From Corella eumyota (lineage: Eukaryota; Chordata; Ascidiacea; Phlebobranchia; Corellidae): DNA of 64,000 bases. Location of the stretch: assembly GCA_963082875.1 (NCBI GenBank), contig OY720099.1, positions 1,550,001 through 1,614,000 on the forward strand, given 5' to 3'. The translations under genes were made by a program, and so were the position numbers. Numbering within the stretch: position 1 is the stretch's first letter; every line of letters starts with the position of its first letter. The notes beneath the pieces are model-generated. The model saw only the letters and a list, made by a program, of their open reading frames with translations. It searched no databases and was not told the DNA's origin. Positions 50,864-62,500 of this stretch are shown here, one piece after another.

Positions 50864-52924
50864 ATGGTAAGCAACTTGGTAAAAATGTTTGTGCCATTAT
50901 GGACAATTTTGCTGTTGTTTACAACGTATTCTTGTAAGTATTAAATATTTTAAAGTGTAACTAAAAAACAAGAAAATATTGTAACAAATGTAACTAAAAA
51001 AACAAGAATATATTGTATTTAAATGTGTTTTTGTTATTGGAAATAACATAGAAAATTGTAATTTATTTTAGGTGCTGTAAGCGTAATATCAGAAGATGAA
51101 ATAAAAACATTGGAACAAGAAATTGTTTCTTTGATAAAGGGAAAAATAACAGGTAATTTACATATTTTAATATTTGTTAGAAAAGGATTTTTCATAACGA
51201 ATATTTTTGATATTTTTAGAAGAAAGTGAGCAGGAAAAATGCAAGTTTCCGGACCCAAACGATCTTTCATGGAATCCAATGCAGGCAAAGTCTTCATACG
51301 AAGTTAACAGATGCCATCGTAATAACAAAATATTTTAACGACCGTTCGTTTACCCAACATAACTACTTAATATCAATAAGCTTTTTATTTACAACAGAGC
51401 CAGACGAGAAAGCATGCGAACCGTTTGATTACACGAAATGTACAGAGCATTGCGTTGCTGGATATAAAGTAGACAAGGATGGCTGCACATTAAGTTGTGA
51501 TTGCCAGGAGGAAGGAACGATGGAAAGTGACATTATGTTAGACAGTGCGTACAACAATTTTTAAAATTTAACATGTGTAGCTAATTACTATATAATTATT
51601 TTTAAGACTTGAATTCTACTGTAATTCTAATTAGGGAATTTTAAAACGCTTTTTAGAGAATGATGTAGCACTTTTAACATCGATGGAGAGCGACGAAGGA
51701 ATGAGAGCTGCATCCAGATTCTCAAGAAGATGGACAACCATCCCTCAAAGTGATGGAACATACATAGTTCCATATACGCTTGATGATTCGATACGTAAGT
51801 TACTTTTCACTGTCACCAACAAAGAGGTGTTTGTTAGTAGCTTTGATTAGAAAAAAATTAAAACTTTAAAATACAAAAAATTATTGTTTAAATTTAGAAA
51901 ACAACGCTCGCGCAGTGTTAGCGATTGCTGGAGCTATAGAGCAATACAGAATACACACTTGCCTTCGATTTAGGCCAAGAAGCAACGAGCAGGACTATAT
52001 CCAATTCTTTGTTGGGCGAGGATGTTATTCTTACATAGGTCGCCGTGGGGGAAAACAACCGGTAAGTTAATTAAATAAGATTTTAATTTTCGCTAAGCGT
52101 AATGTGGTCGCAGCTTATGCATTATAGCCCACCACAACTGGTGATTTCCATGCTATATTTTGCTAACATTGATTAGTGTTGTGGTGTTAACAGATATCTA
52201 TAGGTCGGGGTTGTGAAGTAGATGGAATAGCAATGCATGAGATGATGCATGCCATGGGATTTTGGCACGAACATTCGAGACCTGATCGTGATAATGCAGT
52301 AAAGATTAATTTTGAGAATATCCATCCAAGTAAGTAAAGTTTTAGACATAACGATCCCAAATACATACTGAGTGTTTTTTGGTAAGAAAGGGTATACAGT
52401 TTATTAAAACTATGACATAAAAGCAAAAAACAATCCCAGGACGCTGTACAACATCAGCTATCATTAAAATGTTGCTTATTTTTCAGAATACAGGCGCAAC
52501 TTCAAGAAACAACTTTCGTACCTAGTAGATTCGATGGGATCGCCATACGACATAGGCTCGATAATGCAATACGGTGGCACCTTTTTCTCTAACAACGGAC
52601 AGCCGACCATTATTAACTTGTTAGTTTGTACCTTTTTTGATCATTTTTGTATTGCCTATTTAAAAAGAAGTGTAAACAAAATGGTGAAAATATTCCTCTA
52701 GTTCGTTTCATTTGTTTAAATCCCTCTGCTGCTTTTACAGACATTTGCTTCTTCCATAAACAATTTGACCTATTATATACATGTTTTTTTCCTTGTAATT
52801 TATCCTCATGTTATTTTGTACTTTCAGGAGTACCAATAAGCCTGTTGTTTCCCAGCGTGAAGCCTTTACCGAGGAAGACATCAAGCAGCTGAACATGATG
52901 TACAAATGCAAGAACTACTTGTAA
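50864..52924 (+). CDS. Secreted astacin metalloprotease with antistasin-like module (copy 2), 354 aa
   Basis: Tandem paralogue of the gene at 47587. Exons: 50864-50933, 51072-51152, 51220-51318, 51398-51544, 51657-51794, 51898-52061, 52194-52329, 52487-52619, 52828-52924. All nine exons have exactly the same lengths as in copy 1 (70, 81, 99, 147, 138, 164, 136, 133, 97 nt). Signal peptide, six-cysteine antistasin-like module, zinc motif [13 protein letters not shown] with the following SRPDRD, Met-turn SIMQY: all intact. Differences cluster in exon 5-6 ([29 protein letters not shown]) and exon 8, suggesting different substrate choice. Stop at 52922, followed by a 3' UTR intron as in copy 1. 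Confidence 0.9.
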
Positions 52925-53619
52925 AACGTAAGCCTAATATTCAAGGTGTTATATATAAACAAATTTGTAGTTTAAATTTCAATGGTTCACTTAAAAATTG
53001 CTATTTTTTGGACTGTCATTTTGTTTTATTTTTTTAGAAAACAATTTTATGATCGACGACGACGGACCGAACACGACCACGATTTTATCAACTTTTTATT
53101 ATTTTTTGTATTAAAGAAGAACGCATACTACCTTGTTTGGTTATATTTATACATATAATTGTATGGGCTAAGGCAATTTAGGTAGGTCAGTCAGTACTAT
53201 CTTATACCAGTTCAATCAATTTTTAGGCTACAAAAATTTAGTATAAAACAATTAAGTATGTATAGGTCTAAAAATGAAACATTTACCTTAATTGGTGATC
53301 CGTTTGCCTTATACTGTTCCGTGAAATCATTTAAAAAAACTAAAACGACGCGTGCTAATCAAAAACGAACAATGAAAAATATTTTACGGCTGAGTTATTT
53401 TCAACGTTTGGAAAAAAAAGCAAATTGTAAACATAGAAGCACGTGTTATTTTTTGCTATAGAAACATAATAAAAAATATGTAAGCTTTTTTAAGGTAAAC
53501 CGTACTGTAGTCTGTAATAATGTAAAACACATGCTTAAAGACTTATAAAATTTGTTAAAAGCCTTTCAATTTTGTACCAACTTCTAATTTTTACAGTGTG
53601 ACAAACAAAACGAAAAAAA
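52925..53619. other. Intergenic: astacin 2 3' UTR and TTI2 promoter
   Basis: Holds the 3' UTR intron (about 52928-53038), a probable ATTAAA poly(A) signal at 53110-53115 and the TTI2 upstream region. An acceptor TTTTTACAG ends at 53596, 23 nt before the TTI2 ATG. Confidence 0.5.
53110..53115 (+). terminator. Poly(A) signal ATTAAA of astacin copy 2
   Basis: At the position equivalent to the AATAAA of copy 1. Confidence 0.5.
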
Positions 53620-56138
53620 ATGTTTACCAAAAACTTTACGAAGTTTTTAAAAATGTCTAACGAAGAAGAAATAGTTTTAAACAATTTAAAGTTATTTTGT
53701 GATTGCCTGGATTTAAAAAACAACTCAGTAACCTCAATAAAAGATCAACTTGACAAACTTAATCAAAACATAATAGTTGAAGGTTTTTCTCACGAAATCG
53801 AGGACAAATTTTGTTCGGATTTTGTGAAATATTTAAACATATTTCTAGAGAAGATTTTTCCACTAGTCAAAACAAATGCTCTTCCTAAAGCAGATGCAGA
53901 ATGTGATGATTATTCAAAAATCAAACACCCCCATTGTTTTGTAAAACCTTTTTGTGATATTACAAACAAACTACTTAACATTGTAAAGCAAGTTTCATCT
54001 AAAAAGAACTACACAAATGGAATTCATTCTTATTACATAATTCTTATTACATTGATATACAATAGCACTGAATCACCATGGTCTTGTCAAAGTTGTCATG
54101 AATTAACACAAGAGTTAAAAAATCAACTTTTAAAAGTTTTCAAGTACGAAACTTTGCAAGAAATGTTACTAGATGTCCATAATCGAACTTATTTTCAGTT
54201 ACTACAACTTCTAACATCATTCTTAAGCAGGTAAAAAAATCTTATATATTAAAATTATCTTATATATTAAAAATTAAGTATATATTAAAATTATATGCAT
54301 TTGTTTTCATTTACATTAAATTGATGGTCCAAAAAAAATGTGAAGCTAATTATAAAACCAAATAAATTTTCTATTAAACACAGTTTTTGTATAAATAACA
54401 ATTTATTTATTTAACATATTGAATACTTTTCAGAAACAATTGGAAACAGAACCCAGCATTTTGTGAAGGATTTACCTCACTGATCAAGTTATTAAAGTAT
54501 GAGACACTTAATTCAACTTTACACATGATCTTTCCTGTTATATTGTTGATGATAGATGATCATAATATTAAGTTTGTAACTTCAGGTCTAGATGCCTTAA
54601 AGAAACTTTTGAATGAAATTCCTGCCACAGATATAAGGTAATTAATTTTAATTTGTTTTTAAATTGTAGGCTTCTTAAAAATTACTTTGTAGTGACAACA
54701 AAAAATTACCAAAAATAATGCAATTTTATATGTACTTTTATTGACCAATTTCAATTTAAACTACTTGTAGGGTTAATGGAAGAGCTCTAGTTATCTACGA
54801 TGCGCTTTCAAAGAAATTGTATGTAAGAGATGCCAATGTCTTGGACAAAACATTAACTTGTATGCTGAAATGTCTTTCAATTTTAGAGAGAGATCCAAAA
54901 AAGAGTGACCTCATAAGAAAGTTAACAAAATATGATGAAACATTTCAAGTTTTGTTGTCAAACATAGCAATGTTTTCTGAGCAAGATTTGCTAAGGTATG
55001 TATTAAAATAACCTAAGTTTGCAATGTTAATTTTAATTTAAGTTGTCCTTATTGCTATTAACTTATATTTGATTTAGTGTTTTATGGAAGCATCTTTACA
55101 ACTACATTAGCGTAATGGACATCACCATTTCTAGACATTCAAAAGAATTGGTGGAATTGATTGCATGGCATTTAGAAATTGGACATCTAAAGCATTTGCC
55201 TCATATTCTAGCAGTTATAGAACTATTGGTATCAATATTGTGGCATAGGTAAGTCATATAAAATAATTATTTATCTTTGCATAAGAATAAGTTATCCAGA
55301 ATTTAACTTAACTAAAAGTTGAGAGTATAAGTATATATATATTGACCAATATTTACCTAGACTTACAACTTATATAGTAATTTAGTAATATCTGATTTTT
55401 TTAGTTACTGAAATAACCTTTTGAAAAATGTTGTTTAGATTCTTGCACTTCGTTCCAATTATTTTAAAACCATTGCTGAAATTATTACTTACCTATTCAA
55501 GTGAAAAATCTGAGGACAAACAACAAATAACAATGAAAATTAACTCCTGCATTTTAACATTGTCTAAATGTGACAATAACGTAACCAAGGTAACAACAAA
55601 GTCTTAGCTATATAGACATAAATATTTTAAAATTATTATTTTGGCATTTTCATACAGAATAGCAAATGCTAATGTTAATATCATGGACTTTAGTTTATTA
55701 TTGACCGGCAGCATGGTGTAGTGGTAAGAACACTTGCTACACCACACATGAGGTCGTGGGTCAATCCCCACTGTTCTCAAGCTGTAGCGCCCTTGAGTAA
55801 GGCGCTATAAACGGTGTGAACTCCTGCTGAGCAAGCACTTGATCAGCAGTATAATTATCGGGCAATTATAATTTATAATATCCCAAACTGCCACAGGCAA
55901 CTCGAGACTGGGTCGGAGTAACTGATGTTACTCTATGTTTAAGTTGCGCATTCGACTTTCCGACATCGAGGATAAAGATATATACAAAAAAAAAATTATT
56001 TCTATAGATTTTGTAATCTTAATAATGTATTATTTTAAAATTTTTGTATTTTTATAGAGTACCATAAATCAACTGGGCCAAAAGAATGAAGAATGGAAAA
56101 CTGTTTTGAGTTTAGTTACAGAAAAACTAAACTCATAA
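53620..56138 (+). CDS. TTI2: TELO2-interacting protein 2 (TTI2), 6 exons, 480 aa
   Basis: HEAT-repeat-like subunit of the TTT complex (TELO2-TTI1-TTI2), a co-chaperone for newly made PIKK kinases such as mTOR, ATM and ATR. Exons: 53620-54230, 54434-54637, 54771-54995, 55078-55248, 55439-55589, 56058-56138; they join in frame to 481 codons including stop. All-helical; best resemblance to human TTI2 (508 aa) in LKKLLNEIPATDIR followed by NGRALVIYDALSKKLY and the CMLKCLSILER helix. Start at 53620 (MFTKNFTKFLKM) or the second Met at codon 12. The last intron carries a SINE. Convergent with OvoA, 423 nt between stops. Confidence 0.85.
55705..55996 (+). repeat. tRNA-derived SINE, family A, full length
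   Basis: In the last TTI2 intron. Head CAGCATGGTGTAGTGGTAAG (A-box region), B-box region CGTGGGTCAATCCCCACT, TAGCGCCCTTGAGTAAGGCG, CAAACTGCCACAGGCAACTC, GATGTTACTCTATG, tail GAGGATAAAGATATATAC with an A-run. Best reference copy in the window; recalls composite tRNA SINEs reported from Ciona (from memory, unchecked). Confidence 0.85.
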
Positions 56139-56561
56139 ATCTAAACATTAATAAACTTATTTTCTTTTATTAATTGGTTTTATTTTATTTAATTAAGAAA
56201 GCTAGATTTAATTCTGATTAATAAAAGTTCATATAATAAGAAAGTAGAAAGAACTGAACTAGAAAAACATTAAATTTCTGTAAAAGTTTAAATTAATTTG
56301 ACTTGAGTTGTTGCATAGGGAATGTTGATATTGTATGTGTTAATTTGCTACACGATAATATGATTCAAAATTAAAAATACTCCAAAACAGTATTCAAATT
56401 AAATCCTATTCTAGGAGCGTTAAAAAAAGTGCAATTTAAAAAATCTAAACCTACAAAAAAGGGTTAAAAATCTACTAATTATATAATAATAATGCTTCAT
56501 TAGACTACATAGAAATAAATATATACACTCCACAGCGCGTCAACGCCAAAAAGCATTGATT
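56139..56561. other. Convergent intergenic gap TTI2 / OvoA
   Basis: 423 bp shared by two 3' UTRs. AATAAA for TTI2 at 56150-56155, 11 nt after its stop. Otherwise AT-rich and featureless. Confidence 0.55.
56150..56155 (+). terminator. Poly(A) signal of TTI2
   Basis: AATAAA 11 nt after the stop codon. Confidence 0.6.
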
Positions 56562-59500
56562 TTAAATCGGTTTCCACAAGGAAACATAATTAAATTCACA
56601 GCCGCTAGATGGCAGCCTCTCCTCCGACACAAGCTGCAACGTTGATTGTAATTGCGGAAGAAGTAATTGAGCAGACCACTTTTTGCTAATAAATATTCCC
56701 CTACCGTATGGTTTTCTACTTATAAGCTCGGTAGAACGCAAAATCCAAGCTAGAGTTATGATATTGATTGTAACATGTGTAATAATTTGAGGACAATGGC
56801 AGCTTAGTGTAGTAGTAAGAACACTTACTTCACCACACATGAGGTCATTGGCTCAATCCCCACTGAGCACATGCTGTAGCGCCCTTAAGTAAGGCGCTAT
56901 AAACGGTATAAACTCCTGCTGAGCCAGCACTTAATCAGCAGCTTAATTATTAGGCAATTATAATCTATAATATCCCAAACTGCCCCAGGCAACTTGAAAC
57001 TGGGTCGGAGTAACTAATGTTACTCTATGTATAAGTCGCGCATTCGACTTTCCTACATCGAGGATAAAGATATATACAAAATGACATGTTTTAATTTTTA
57101 AACCGTAAAATTGGTTTTGTAATTGTACATTTGGCTTATTATATACGTTATGAAAAAATAATCGTTTTTCAATAGTTCATTTTGGCATAAACAAAGCATC
57201 ACGATATTGAAAACATGCCAATAATGATATTTATATTCTACTTATTTGAATTATCTTCAGTTTATATTTAAATGTGTAATATTAGTAAAGTTTTTATGCA
57301 CTAATCTATTTTTTTACCTTTTGGATTTTGAGCTCTGTCCAGAAAATTGTTGACGACGATGCTAAAATCATTTAATTCAAACGGGATCCAAGTTAGCTAC
57401 AAAACATAAAATATTTTATTCAAATGACAAACTAAAAATACGTTTTTTATATCAAATAGTGTTAATTGTATTCCTAAAGTAAATTAGAAGACAATATAGC
57501 GATTAGAGCCTTCATCTATTAATGAATAAACATATTATCCGGAAAGTCGAATGCGCGACCTAAACATAGAATAACATCAGTTACTCCGACCCAGTCTCGA
57601 GTTGCCTGTGGCAGTTTGGGATATCATAGATTATAATTGCCTGATGATTATGCTGCTGATTAAGTGTTGGCTATAATTAAAAATAAATAAAACAGTAGTT
57701 GTTATTACAACGCAGTAAAAGAATAATCAGTTTTTAACAAATATGTTATACATTAACCTGTTTAAAATCAACAACTTCTGGTATTGCTCCATTCGGTAAA
57801 TTAACTTGAAAATCAACATCTTGAAATTCTGGACAATCTTGCAACATCTTGGAAGCTAAAAATTTGAAGTTTAATTTTTATTTAAAAGTTTTTATCGCAT
57901 TTAAAATGGTATTTTAAATATATATTTTAAAGTTAATAGAAAAAATATAAGATTGAATCCAATTTTTTCATAATTTAACTTCTGTATGTCAAAAATATTG
58001 CATTATATCAGAACTAGAAATTTAATATAAAGCTGTAATAAAAATCTCCGCTATAAAATACCTAACAGCATGATAATAATATTAAAATATTAAAACTAAC
58101 CAGAATTAAATTGAAATTTTCCATTTTTCTGGATCTGCTGAGCGACATAAATACACCATGCAGAAGTATCACAAGCTACAACCTAAAATAACAAATATTT
58201 AATAACACAAGGCAAAATTTAGTTAATTTTGGTCAAGCTTAGTTCATATACAAAATGTTAAATTTTGCCTTTAAGTCCAGGGTTTGATTCCCACTGCTGG
58301 AATTTTTTTTACCTCATCGCAAACAGACGAAAGTTCAAACGCCAATCTTCCGGTTCCGCACCCGACCATCAGGATCCTACTAGCGTGACCGGATTGTGCG
58401 GCCTCCCAAGCGAGAGACCGAATCCTGTTGCTCAACTTCAACATTTTTCCTGCTTCTGTTCCGTCATAAAGGTACTCGTCACGTGCTATTTTGATGACGT
58501 TTGAAAGTGAGTCATCGGTGTATTGCTTGTTTGTGCTTTTTACACAAACTTGGTTTATATCGTCCGTCAAAATTGCTTCTGGATATTCTGTGAAAATTAA
58601 ATCAAAATAAAACTAACATTTTTTTTTCATAGGGGATACGTTTTTGATATTTTTATAGGGTTAGTGTGCGGTTTGGACTTGTTTAAGCTATCCGTAAACC
58701 CCGGGCTCAATGGCAAATAGTTTGACATTTGTGCGGCTCGAACCCGAAACCTTAAGGCTCGTAGTCCGGTAAAACTAATAGAATGTATGGGAAAAAGCAA
58801 TATAGACTGGCAGCGTGGTGTAGTGGTCAGAACACTTGGCTTTACTGCATGGGGTCCTTGGTTCGATCCCCACTGCTCTCATGCTGTAGCGCCCTTGAGT
58901 AAGCCGCTATAAACGGTATAAACTCCTGCTGAGTCAACACTTAATCAGCAGATTAATTATCAGGTAATTATAATCAATAATATCCCAAACTGCGAAAGGC
59001 AACTCTAGACTGGGCCGGTAACGTAACTTTTTTGTCATCAATAATTTTAAATTATTACCGATTGATTTGGTCTCCAGAACAAACACGGGTGTCTCAACCG
59101 TTCTAACAGGGGTGCTATCCTTACAGTTTAAAGTCCTCGCCAACCTGAACCCGGCATGTTGAATAAAATGACGACGAAAAGCGAATCTTGCAAATCGGGA
59201 AGCTTCAATTCCAGTGGAAATCCAACTTCCACCCTGTATATTAAACACAATTTTAACACTTATTATTATTTTAAAATAATAAATATATCATTATTAATAA
59301 AAAACAAAAAACAAGGCGAATACTGTAATCAGGACAAATTGTCACATTTTTAGTCACATTGTCACATTTTGAGTCACATTATCACATTTTGAGTCACATT
59401 ATCACATTTTGAGTCACATTGCACTGTATTTTAAGCCACATTACTTTTAAATTACTATAAAAAAACAGGGACAAGACTGTAACATTAGAATCCCATGTTA

Positions 59501-62500
59501 AGTTAGAATCCCATGTTAAGTGTAATTCGTTTAAAAGGTTTAAGCCTAAATTTTTGATTGTTTTAATAATTTAGAAGCAAAATAAAGGGTAAAATTTTTG
59601 CCAAAAACAGATTGTGTGTACATGTTAGAATGCGTGACTAAAGCAATATAATTTCCTGTATTAACAACATTTACTCGTTACAATAAACAATTTCCGATAC
59701 TTAGAAACACAAAAAAACGTTTCCTTTATGTTGTTTTAATTTAAATATAAACAGTTTTTTTTAAAAACGTGACAAAAATGTTACCATTATAACTGTATGC
59801 TTTCCATCAAAACATGGCGTAGAAAAATCGTCGTAGTAACTGTTGGTGTCAAAGCCTGGCAGGCCATTAAAATGATCTTCCGTCCACACCCAAACGTTCC
59901 CGAATGTGTCACAACACCCACTCTTGTTTGGAGGGTACATATTAACAGGCTAACCAAAAAAAAATCTTTTTAAAAATGTGATTTTTTAAAATACGAATTA
60001 TTATAGTTACGACTTTAGTAAAAGATACTAGAATTTAATTTGTTTTTTACACTTGTTTTTTTTAGAGAAATTTAAGTTTATGTAAATTTTTAACGACGGG
60101 TTTTTATATAGAACAAATATCGGTAAGTGAATGTCTACACAACTTACAAATAGATTCAAAATTGATCTCTTTATCGACTTAACGAAATTCAAACTAACGC
60201 AGAGGTATTTGCATAGAACTACCGTTTTTTTTTTTATATAGAACAATAACCGGTTAAGCGAATGTCAACACAGCAGACAAAAAGAACCGAAATTTGATCC
60301 ATATTTCGACCTAACAAAATTCCAAGTAACGCTAACAATAGACTCGTATAAGTTTAAAGTGTTATGGTAGTTGTAGGAGATCTTAACCGAATTATAAAGC
60401 TAAGGTTCTACGAAGTAAGTGGACAAAATGTAGCTACTCGAAATCGCGTAAACCAATTTAATTAGAGGCGGAATTTAGAGAGCAAAAATTAACATTTAAG
60501 TAAACACTTTTGTTGTTCTTACCGTTGATGACCCGTAAGCAATATTGAGATTATATTTTTCTTCGAGTCCCTCACAATACACGGGGTCACTTTCAATATT
60601 ATCACCCTGAAATTTGGGTAAATCTCTAAGCACGTGGTGTTCCGCTTCAGTGAGCAGCCGAACCCCGTTCCCTTTCCACTTACAGAATGCTTTTGCTTCA
60701 TGATAATTCACCTCGGCAGGCCAATCCATTGGCAATGGGACTTCATCAAACATTAGCCGAAGTCTACAACAAAAATTGAAAAAAATTCGATAAATTTTGA
60801 AAAGTTCACGCCAAGAATTAAAAGTTAAAATGTAAGAAATTTAGTTTAAATAAAATCAATATAAAAATATCACAAATTAAAACTTTATTTTATCGTTTAA
60901 ACTAAACTATGGTAATATATAAACGCTAATTAAGCTATATGTAAAATCCTTGTTTTGACAAAGTGATAATAACAATAAGATTGTTACTATCAATACACCA
61001 TTCGTGATTATAAATATCACTTGATATCAAATCAGGACAAAATAACCAAAACTTGCTTTATATAGGTTCAATAAAATGGCGGTAAATTTCCATATTTTGA
61101 CACTTTGCTGTCTTATAATATGCTAAACCCATGATATTGTGCATGCATAACCTTATGGAAATTTTTGGCAAAGTATAACGTCATATTATGCAAATTATTT
61201 AGAGTTAAGGTATTCAAAATAGCTATTTTAAAGAGTAAAACTCTTTGTTTTTGTATAAAGTACCAACTTAAACTGATATGCTGAACTTAACTTTATTGTT
61301 TAAGTATAGGTGGGACTTTAAACTTTAAAATTTAAGTATAGGTGGGACTTTAAACTTACTTAAATTCCACTTGGTTGGAGTTTCCGTTGCAGTTTCCGTT
61401 CTGCAAGTTTTTTAAAACTTCACAGTGGGAATAATCTGAGATCACTCCGCCACAGTTGGACTTGCAGCCCTCCCTACATACCCAGAACGTAGGATGTCTG
61501 TTATTAAAACAATAACTTTTACATGGAGATATAACAGGTTGATAAATAAGGTTAAATGGCGGATTTAGTTTAAAATTTAAAAGTTAAGTTAGTGTGAATT
61601 TAACACTACTCAAAAAATCAAATATCTAAAATAATTTAAGGGTTTATGTTCATAACTCATCTATATATAATGATGCTAAGTATAATAAAGCTTAAATAAG
61701 CATTAATGTCCAATTTAAAAGCCCATAAAAAATAAATAAAACTGCCGTGTGCCGTTTGTGGTGTAAGGGTGAGTTGGCACGGGCGATTTTTTTTGGGAAA
61801 AAAGGTTGTAAGTTTTGGGCATTTTAGGACAATTAATACGCAGCTTATAGGGCGAGGACTTAATGGTAATATAAAATGCTTTACTTGGCTTGTCGAAATT
61901 TTTTCCATTGTAGTCCCTCACACGACCAGAATTGAGCTTCATCATAACCTCCTTGTTCAACAAATTTCAACATTTCACGGTTTGTTACAAGGTATTTTGA
62001 TGCCTCAAAAGCGGGAACACTAAGAAAAAATTATTTGTAAAAAAATTTAATTTAGTAAGGTTGTATGCGTTTCTTGTATTGGAGGCTTTGCAAGTATAAA
62101 AAGCAATCCATTGAGCTTTTTTAGGCTTTGTTAATGACCTATTTTAGTCGTCTATAATATATTTTGTAAAAAAAAACATATAGCATCAGTATTTTTTTTA
62201 TATAGTAACCGAGTAATTATGTATCCAGTAAACTCAAATACTTACTTATATAGTTAATATAAACTATAGTAGTATAGGTATTAAAAATAGGTATTATTAC
62301 AAGTTTTTATGCATGGTTACTTAAAGTTTTTACTTGACATCAACACTTCCATATTCGTTATCCCAACCCCACGAGAAACAACTTTCTTCCTTTCCCAAAT
62401 GAACTGATTTATTTTCTTGCTCTATCATTGGGTTCTTTAACACAGAATCTAAATATAAAATCAAGCTTAAAAAATACACGTCCATTAAACAATTAATCAT

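Noticed and set aside
53258-53461. 67-codon plus-strand ORF upstream of TTI2
   Set aside because: Lys/Asn-rich, no recognisable domain, no splice context; likely chance in AT-rich DNA.
56562-56840. Separate small minus-strand gene
   Set aside because: Its reading frame joins in phase to the preceding OvoA exon (NPK-AWILRS) after a good acceptor, so it is taken as the last OvoA exon; the part beyond 56749 is intron and SINE.
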